A model generated the notes under the pieces. It made no database searches. It was given only the letters and a program-made list of their open reading frames with translations, and was not told where the DNA came from. 64,000 nucleotides of DNA from Chitinophagaceae bacterium. GTDB lineage: Bacteria > Bacteroidota > Bacteroidia > Chitinophagales > Chitinophagaceae. Positions 57,197-64,000 of this stretch are shown piece after piece (the first letter of the stretch is position 1; every line of letters starts with the position of its first letter). The translations under genes and the position numbers were made by a program. The stretch covers positions 124,001 to 188,000 of the forward strand of contig JADKAM010000004.1 of NCBI GenBank assembly GCA_016715365.1, written 5' to 3'.

Positions 57197-58705
57197 TTAG
57201 GTAAAAGATGTTTGAATTTGAATGAAAGCATCACCCATGCAGTTAATTAAATCAGTAGCAATCATGGCTTCTTCTGAGCATTTAGCAGCCGCTATATCTC
57301 CGGCAACTCCATGCAGGTAAACAGCCAGTAAACAGGCATTGATAGGCGTATAATGCTGTGCCAGTAAGCCTGTGATCATTCCGGTGAGTACATCGCCACT
57401 GCCGGCTGTTGCCATTCCTGCATTGCCGGTGCTGTTGAAATAACCTTTCCCTTCGGGTGTGCTTATAAAACTGTAATGCCCTTTTAAAATAATATAAACC
57501 TGGTATTCTGTCGATTTTTGTTTTGCCAGTTTCAGTCTATCAAAATCATTTTCAGTTTTGCCAAATAATCTTTCAAATTCTTTGGGATGCGGAGTTAATA
57601 TTGAGTTCTTCGGAACCAAACTTAACAATGCCCTGTTTTCTGCCATGATGTTTAAAGCATCAGCATCAATTACCATGGGTGTTTTTACTTTTTCAAAAAT
57701 GTCAGCAATTAATTTTTTATGAGAAGGATGCAGACCAATACCAGGGCCAATTCCAACAGCATTCATTTTTTCAATTCCGGGTGCAGATAAAAGATAGTCC
57801 TCACCGGCAACAATACACATCGCTTCAGGTACAGTTGTTTGTAATACCTGGTAACCGCTTTTTGGAATATAGGCAGTGAGTTTACCGGCACCGCTGCGTA
57901 AACAGGCAAGTGATGATAATACCGCAGCACCCATCATGCCGTTTGATCCGCAAAGCAGGGCGGCATGGCCATAGGTTCCCTTGTGGGCAAATGCTGAGCG
58001 TGGTTTGTAGACTGCTTTTATAATGGCTTCATCTGTTAATTCAAAATCAGCCGGTTCATTTTCTTCAAATGCCCGATGAAGGCCAATATGCAGCAGGTGA
58101 ATTTCGCCACCATAATTTTCATTCTCCGGTAAAAGAAAAGCCAGTTTATAGTTTTGAAAGGAAAGGGTATGTGTTGCTTTTACAATAGCATTGCCTTTTG
58201 AACTTGTATCTGCAAATAATCCGGAGGGCAGGTCGATTGATATGACCGTTTTTTTATAAAGATTTAGCTGGTTTATCAAAGCAGCGCTGATGCTTTCCGG
58301 AGGTTTATTGAGTCCTGTCCCAAACAATGCATCAATAACAATATCAGAATCATTTAATTCAGGAAAAAATTCTTTGGATTGAATGAAATGAATATCGGTT
58401 GTTAATGGATGTAACCTTTCGAGGTTTGTTTGAAAATCTTCAGTACCCAAATTCCCAAACTCCAGTATATAAACTGTTACCAGGCATTTATGCTCAATCA
58501 GCATCCGTGCTATGGCCAGCCCATCGCCGCCATTATTACCTTTGCCACAAAAAATGCGAAAATGTAATGTGCCGAAATTTTTGCCGATGAGCCAGTTGTA
58601 GCAGGCTGTGGCAGCACGTTCCATCAGATCAATAGAAGTGATGGGTTCGTTTGCGATGGTGAAAACATCCCATTGTTTCAGTTGTGCTGCAGAGAAGATT
58701 TTCAT
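57197..58705 (-). CDS. nnr: Bifunctional NAD(P)H-hydrate epimerase / ADP-dependent dehydratase
   Basis: 502 residues, the usual size of the fused enzyme. The N-terminal YjeF epimerase domain has GKGNNGGDGLAIARML and the catalytic-site segment VIDALFGTGLNKP; the C-terminal ribokinase-like dehydratase has GHYSFISTPEG, NAGMATAGSGDVLTGMI. It repairs damaged NADH and NADPH hydrates. It is transcribed in the same direction as its neighbours but with clear gaps on both sides. Confidence 0.95.
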   Translation of the reverse strand: MKIFSAAQLKQWDVFTIANEPITSIDLMERAATACYNWLIGKNFGTLHFRIFCGKGNNGGDGLAIARMLIEHKCLVTVYILEFGNLGTEDFQTNLERLHPLTTDIHFIQSKEFFPELNDSDIVIDALFGTGLNKPPESISAALINQLNLYKKTVISIDLPSGLFADTSSKGNAIVKATHTLSFQNYKLAFLLPENENYGGEIHLLHIGLHRAFEENEPADFELTDEAIIKAVYKPRSAFAHKGTYGHAALLCGSNGMMGAAVLSSLACLRSGAGKLTAYIPKSGYQVLQTTVPEAMCIVAGEDYLLSAPGIEKMNAVGIGPGIGLHPSHKKLIADIFEKVKTPMVIDADALNIMAENRALLSLVPKNSILTPHPKEFERLFGKTENDFDRLKLAKQKSTEYQVYIILKGHYSFISTPEGKGYFNSTGNAGMATAGSGDVLTGMITGLLAQHYTPINACLLAVYLHGVAGDIAAAKCSEEAMIATDLINCMGDAFIQIQTSFT

Positions 58706-58781
58706 ATCTGTAAGGTACGAAAGAAAAGCAGCTATAATAAGGGAGAGGGAATGATTGTTCTCAGCTTTTTATAAATGAAAA

Positions 58782-59141
58782 TTATATTTTTTCCAGCTGC
58801 TTCCTGGTCATTTCATTTTCAACATCACCGGTATTTACAGTGGTTGCCGGTTCAAATAAAAGAATATGCACTTCTTCACCAGCAACCGGTTTGTGTTCAA
58901 CGGTTCTGGGTACAATAAAAAATTCACCTTCATTAATGGTAACAGTCTTGTCTCTTAATTCCATATTGAATGTACCTTTTACCACCAGGAACAATTCATC
59001 TTCATGCTCATGGCTATGCCATACAAATTCGCCTTTTAGTTTTACAGCTTTTACATGCTGGCCATTCAATTCGCCAATAATGCGGGGGTTGCAATAGTCA
59101 TTGAACAGGGTGAATTTTTCGGCAAGGTTTACTTTTTCCAT
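58782..59141 (-). CDS. Cupin-fold protein
   Basis: 119 residues from the ATG at 59141 (MEKVNLAEKF); an upstream ATG within the coaE gene would add 12 residues. The cupin barrel carries the metal ligands HSHEHEDELFLVVKG (HxHxxxE) and, in the second motif, IVPRTVEHKPVAGEE. No substrate can be assigned. It begins 1 base after the coaE stop, so translation is coupled. Confidence 0.88.
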   Translation of the reverse strand: MEKVNLAEKFTLFNDYCNPRIIGELNGQHVKAVKLKGEFVWHSHEHEDELFLVVKGTFNMELRDKTVTINEGEFFIVPRTVEHKPVAGEEVHILLFEPATTVNTGDVENEMTRKQLEKI

Positions 59142-59142
59142 T

Positions 59143-59736
59143 TTACTTATTTTGGGCAAGTAATAATAACGTTTCATGCAGGGCCAATACCTGTGGTATC
59201 AATAATTGCTGCTCATCATTGGTGATGATAAAATTGCAAAGCTTCATTTTTATCTCTTCGTCCATCTGCTTATTCATTCTAGCCATCACATCTTCACGAC
59301 TGCTGTTATCTCTTTGCATAACCCGTTGCAGGCGCAGTGGGGCAGGGGCCGTAACGCCAATCACATAGTCCAGCAATTCGGCAGCGCCGCTTTCAAATAA
59401 AAGGGCTGCTTCTTTTAAGGTATAAGGAGTGGATTGTTGTAACATCCAGGCATTGGCATCATTAATGGTGGCGGGATGTACGATTGAATTCAGCAGGTGT
59501 AGTTTTTCTTCAGATGAAAACACAATTTGTGCAAGATATTTATTGTCTAATTTTTCATTCTTATAAACATCATCACCAAATTGCTGTTTAATTTTTTCTT
59601 TTAGTGCTACATCTTCATTCATTAATCTTTTAGCAGCCAGGTCAGCATTATACACAGGTATGCCCAGCACTTCAAATAAGTTAGCTACGGTGCTTTTACC
59701 GCTGCCAATTCCTCCGGTGATACCAATCTTAAGCAT
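59143..59736 (-). CDS. coaE: Dephospho-CoA kinase
   Basis: 197 residues. P-loop GITGGIGSGKST at residues 5-16, then VYNADLAAKRLM (substrate aspartate) and the lid segment QRVMQRDNSSREDV. It phosphorylates the ribose 3'-hydroxyl of dephospho-CoA as the last step of CoA synthesis. It belongs to the conserved Bacteroidota series nusB, DUF1573, yajC, coaE. Confidence 0.96.
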   Translation of the reverse strand: MLKIGITGGIGSGKSTVANLFEVLGIPVYNADLAAKRLMNEDVALKEKIKQQFGDDVYKNEKLDNKYLAQIVFSSEEKLHLLNSIVHPATINDANAWMLQQSTPYTLKEAALLFESGAAELLDYVIGVTAPAPLRLQRVMQRDNSSREDVMARMNKQMDEEIKMKLCNFIITNDEQQLLIPQVLALHETLLLLAQNK

Positions 59737-59746
59737 AAAAAAAATT

Positions 59747-59807
59747 GCGATTTTAGATTGCCGATTTCAGATTTGGCATCTGTAATCCTGCATAAATCTA
59801 AAATCGC
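59747..59807. repeat. Inverted repeat between coaE and yajC
   Basis: GCGATTTTAGATT (59747-59759) and AATCTAAAATCGC (59795-59807) are exact reverse complements. AATCTAAAATCG also occurs at about 52602 and 62335, so this oligomer is dispersed in spacers. Confidence 0.75.
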
Positions 59808-59828
59808 AAATCTACAATCTGAAATAAA

Positions 59829-60170
59829 TTATTTCTTAACCTCTGCAACCGGCTTATTAATATTAGCCGTCCACTCCATACTGATGGCACTGCGTTCAAT
59901 TTTCATGTAGCTGCCCGGACTGGTTTCCAGTTCCAGCGTAGCGTCGTCATTCACTTTGTTTACCTTACCGTGTATACCGGCAATGGTAACAATCTTATCG
60001 CCTTTTTGCAGGTTATTGATGAATTCTTTTTGCTTTTTTGCTTTTTTTGCCTGTGGCCTGATCATGAACAGCCAGAAAACCAGGATCATCAATCCCATCA
60101 TAATTAAAGTGCCGCTGCTTCCACCTTTTCCCTGTGGGTCCATCATCAAAAAAATACTTAATAGTTGCAT
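59829..60170 (-). CDS. yajC: Preprotein translocase subunit YajC
   Basis: 113 residues. One membrane helix (TLIMMGLMILVFWLFMIRPQ) followed by the basic KKAKKQKEFINNLQKGDKIVTIAGIHGKV motif that defines YajC. It is the small accessory protein of the SecDF-YajC complex. The first residues before MMDPQGKGG may not be translated, as the second ATG also fits. Confidence 0.94.
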   Translation of the reverse strand: MQLLSIFLMMDPQGKGGSSGTLIMMGLMILVFWLFMIRPQAKKAKKQKEFINNLQKGDKIVTIAGIHGKVNKVNDDATLELETSPGSYMKIERSAISMEWTANINKPVAEVKK

Positions 60171-60246
60171 GTTGTTTGTTTATTTGTTTAGAAAGTTAAT
60201 GCTTGAAATGTTAATCCCTGACCGAATGAATTCGTTCAGGCGGGCG

Positions 60247-60717
60247 TTAATTGGTTAATCCGTTTTTTTCCTTTGCCACCACATTGCCGGTTAATATCAA
60301 TGTTGGAAACTCGGGTTTTGCATTCGATATTACACTAATGGTTTTGTGTGCTTCACCAACCCGCCCTTTGCTATCGAAAACTATTTTTATGAAGCCGGTT
60401 TCGCCTGGTAAAATTGGCTTTTCCGGCTTTTGTGGAACCGTGCAGCCGCAGCTGGCAGTAGCTTCTACTATCACCAGTGGTTTTGTACCGATGTTTTTAA
60501 AACGGTAACTGTACATCACTTTTTCACCATCGGTTACGGTCTTAAAATTATAGGCACTATCTATGATCTGTACAGTTGTTGAATCTTTTAATGCCAAAGC
60601 CATTTGCGTTTCTGAATCATCAGCAATTTTATCTTTACGCCTCACATCGCAAGAAACGATAGCGGAACAAACCAATAAAACTAAAATGTATTTTTTCAAT
60701 TTTTTCAATTTTTGCAA
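60247..60717 (-). CDS. DUF1573 lipoprotein
   Basis: 156 residues. Lipoprotein signal with cysteine in VCSAIVSCDVRRK. The Ig-like DUF1573 domain has FKNIGTKPLVIVEATASCGCTVP and PGETGFIKIVFDSKGRVG. The CGC segment is a hallmark of the family, whose role is unknown. It lies just after nusB (6 bases) in the conserved cluster. Confidence 0.92.
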   Translation of the reverse strand: MQKLKKLKKYILVLLVCSAIVSCDVRRKDKIADDSETQMALALKDSTTVQIIDSAYNFKTVTDGEKVMYSYRFKNIGTKPLVIVEATASCGCTVPQKPEKPILPGETGFIKIVFDSKGRVGEAHKTISVISNAKPEFPTLILTGNVVAKEKNGLTN

Positions 60718-60723
60718 AGTTAT

Positions 60724-61656
60724 CTATATCGTACTGTTTTTATAAGTCTTCTTGGTTATTTTATTCTCAGCAGCCAGTTCTTTATTTATATTATCCAGCA
60801 GGCCATTTACAAACTGGCCGCTTTGTACTGTGCTGTAATCCTTTGCCAGGTCAATATATTCATTAATGGTAACCTTGGTTGGGATGGTTTCAAAAAACAA
60901 AAATTCGCAAACACCCATTTGCAGAATGATGAGATCCAGCGCAGCTATACGCTCAGCATCCCAGTTCTTGAGTTTGGGTTTTATCAGTTCCAGGCAAATT
61001 TCTTTTTTGTCAAGCACAGTCTGCAGCAGGCTTTTGGCAAACTCCCATTTTTCTTTACTCAGTATTTCTGTAAAATTGGCATTGGCAGGTTTGTGTAAAA
61101 AATTAAGCACCAGCTGGTTCATCATTTCGGCATCATCATCCCAATGAATAAAATGCTCTTCCACATGTGCAATAAAATCTTCGTTGGGCAACATCAGGTT
61201 GGTGAAAATGAATTCCAGCATCTCTTTCTCCAGCTTGTTGGTTCTGCTCTGTTCATTAATATATTCGGTATACTCGGTTGAACTCACCAGTTGCAGGTAA
61301 ATCTTTTTCAATAACTCGCTGTCAATGATATGCTGCGGTTTTAACTCAGCAATAGTGGCTTTAAAACCGGCATCTTCTACAATTTTCCAAAGCAGTTCGT
61401 TTCCGGCAATTTTTGTATTGATATTGAGGTCGGCGGCTGTGGGCAGGTGTTTGGAAGCTTTTTGCCGGGCATCGGTTTCTGAATACCGGGCCACTTCGGT
61501 TATAAAATAAACGAGGTAGGTAAATATCTGCCTGCTTTGTTCAATTTTTTTGGTAAGGATGTTGATGGCTTCGCCGGGTTTTACATCACCGTTCATGCTG
61601 TCGATGCTGTATAAGGTCTGCATCACTTTTACCCGGATATTTCTTCTGCTGATCAT
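60724..61656 (-). CDS. nusB: Transcription antitermination factor NusB
   Basis: 310 residues, about twice the E. coli length. The NusB RNA-binding fold is split: RRNIRVKVMQTLYSI at the N-terminus, and LKNWDAERIAALDLIILQMGVCEFLFFETIPTKVTINEYIDLAK with FVNGLLDNI at the C-terminus. The long insertion between is usual in Bacteroidota. NusB with S10 binds boxA RNA to prevent termination in rRNA operons. Confidence 0.94.
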   Translation of the reverse strand: MISRRNIRVKVMQTLYSIDSMNGDVKPGEAINILTKKIEQSRQIFTYLVYFITEVARYSETDARQKASKHLPTAADLNINTKIAGNELLWKIVEDAGFKATIAELKPQHIIDSELLKKIYLQLVSSTEYTEYINEQSRTNKLEKEMLEFIFTNLMLPNEDFIAHVEEHFIHWDDDAEMMNQLVLNFLHKPANANFTEILSKEKWEFAKSLLQTVLDKKEICLELIKPKLKNWDAERIAALDLIILQMGVCEFLFFETIPTKVTINEYIDLAKDYSTVQSGQFVNGLLDNINKELAAENKITKKTYKNSTI

Positions 61657-61813
61657 GCGTAAAGAACTTTTTTACTTGAATCTGCAAATTTAAGGGTTTA
61701 TAGCTTGTGGCGGAAAGATAATAAGGACAGATGGCATGATTGTGAAAAATTGTCTGTTTAATTGGCTTTGGTCTGCCACGATTCACCTGAATACTGCCAT
61801 AAGGGCTAATTAG

Positions 61814-61844
61814 TTGAATTGGTACAAAAATGGCAGTACCTTCG
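61814..61844 (+). promoter_or_regulatory. groES promoter (TTG-N20-TACCTTCG)
   Basis: TTG at 61814-61816 and TACCTTCG at 61837-61844 are 20 bases apart. The start codon is about 50 bases downstream. No CIRCE element (TTAGCACTC inverted repeat) is present, so HrcA control is not indicated. Confidence 0.7.
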
Positions 61845-61895
61845 CAACCCGTAAAAACGGAGATTTAATTCTTAAACAAAATCAAAACATACATT

Positions 61896-62201
61896 ATGGC
61901 AAAAAAAGTTGCTAATTACGAGTTATACGATGACAGAATACTCGTAAAACCTGCTGCTGCTGAAACTAAAACAGCCGGCGGAATTATCATTCCCGACACC
62001 GCTAAAGAGAAACCACAAAAAGGAACCGTAATAGCCGTAGGACCTGGTAAATATGCTGAGCAAACCGGTAATATCATCCCTGTTAAGCAAAAAGCGGGTG
62101 ATATTGTATTGTATGGTAAATATGCAGGAACCGAAATCACTTTGGACGGAGAAGAACTGTTGATGATGCGTTCTTCTGATATTTTGATAAAAGTGGGATA
62201 A
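61896..62201 (+). CDS. groS: Co-chaperonin GroES
   Basis: 101 residues. [34 protein letters not shown] contains the GroEL-binding mobile loop, and [14 protein letters not shown] follows. It caps GroEL rings during folding. The groEL gene starts 172 bases downstream, with an inverted copy of the dispersed repeat in between. Confidence 0.97.
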   Translation: MAKKVANYELYDDRILVKPAAAETKTAGGIIIPDTAKEKPQKGTVIAVGPGKYAEQTGNIIPVKQKAGDIVLYGKYAGTEITLDGEELLMMRSSDILIKVG

Positions 62202-62237
62202 AAGCCCGCTTAGACGGAAGCTGAATAAAGGTCTTCC

Positions 62238-62308
62238 GTACAAGTGAGATTCTTCTTTTCTTTTACTAAAAGAAAAGAAGAACAGAACAAGTTCACAACG
62301 ATGTTGAA
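62238..62308 (-). repeat. Dispersed repeat, copy D (long form with hairpin), between groES and groEL
   Basis: The reverse complement matches 21930-22000 at 66 of 71 positions. Its centre, TCTTCTTTTCTTTTACTAAA followed by AGAAAAGAAGA, is a nearly perfect palindrome of about 14 bp per arm. It lies within the groES-groEL spacer, so in the mRNA it should form a strong hairpin. Confidence 0.85.
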
Positions 62309-62354
62309 CAATGATTTAATGCCGGTCACCAAAAATCTAAAATCGTAAATCTAA

Positions 62355-64000
<1,646 letters not shown>

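Noticed and set aside
60712..61098. Plus-strand frame of 128 residues
   Set aside because: Antisense to nusB; aromatic-rich composition is a by-product of the opposite strand.
61657..61895. CIRCE/HrcA operator before groES
   Set aside because: No TTAGCACTC-N9-GAGTGCTAA-like sequence is present; only a housekeeping-type promoter was found.

Overview
The window is a chromosomal segment of a Bacteroidota bacterium, most probably of the Chitinophagaceae or a near relative (an inference from gene content). The signs are: several secreted proteins with type IX secretion (T9SS) C-terminal sorting domains, a PorP/SprF outer-membrane protein, promoters of the form TTG-N20-TAnnTTTG instead of E. coli-type -10 boxes, no clear Shine-Dalgarno sequences, and the Bacteroidota gene order nusB / DUF1573 / yajC / coaE. 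Base composition is moderately AT-rich. No rRNA, tRNA, phage, transposase or CRISPR array was recognised.

Region by region. 1-4.5 kb: the end of a DUF2071 protein and a 1351-residue PKD-repeat surface protein. 4.6-16.6 kb: mostly minus-strand genes that together look like a glycoconjugate salvage locus: MFS transporter, GH109-type glycosidase, glycosylasparaginase (frameshifted), CutC, GH2 beta-mannosidase (missing its second domain), GH35 beta-galactosidase and an alkaline-phosphatase-superfamily hydrolase, with a sugar-kinase-like protein on the opposite strand. A small GIY-YIG nuclease gene framed by a perfect 33-bp inverted repeat sits between the two glycosidases. 16.7-31.6 kb: RNase R, polyprenyl synthetase (3' end spoiled by a poly-G tract), APC permease, DUF2027-Smr protein, sterol-desaturase-like protein, LysE exporter, two small secreted proteins, YceI, DinB, an RluE-like pseudouridine synthase and a second PKD/T9SS protein. 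31.9-42.4 kb: prfB with its programmed frameshift, pruA, a glycogen-binding/HhH protein, pyrR, pyrB, coaD, a thioesterase, a T9SS type A protein, a Nudix hydrolase, pyrE and two small envelope proteins. 42.4-44.9 kb: gene-poor, AT-rich DNA with palindromes and two candidate structured RNAs that each end in a terminator. 44.9-52.6 kb: a 2120-residue modular adhesin followed by its probable PorP/SprF partner, whose stop codon opens a 25-copy heptamer array. 52.7-64 kb: BlaR/BlaI-type sensor and repressor, membrane pyrophosphatase with an extra C-terminal domain, Nnr, cupin, CoaE, YajC, DUF1573, NusB, GroES and GroEL (cut by the window end).

The strongest unexplained signals are in the spacers: (i) a dispersed family of about 45-70 bp elements (near 13.5, 21.9, 33.2 and 62.2 kb), one copy of which supplies a consensus promoter for pruA and another of which, with a central hairpin, lies between groES and groEL; (ii) the inverted-repeat-framed GIY-YIG gene; (iii) paired AT-rich inverted repeats touching the stops and starts of the pyr genes; (iv) the two putative small RNAs; (v) promoters placed so close to prfB, pyrB and pyrE that leaderless mRNAs are likely.
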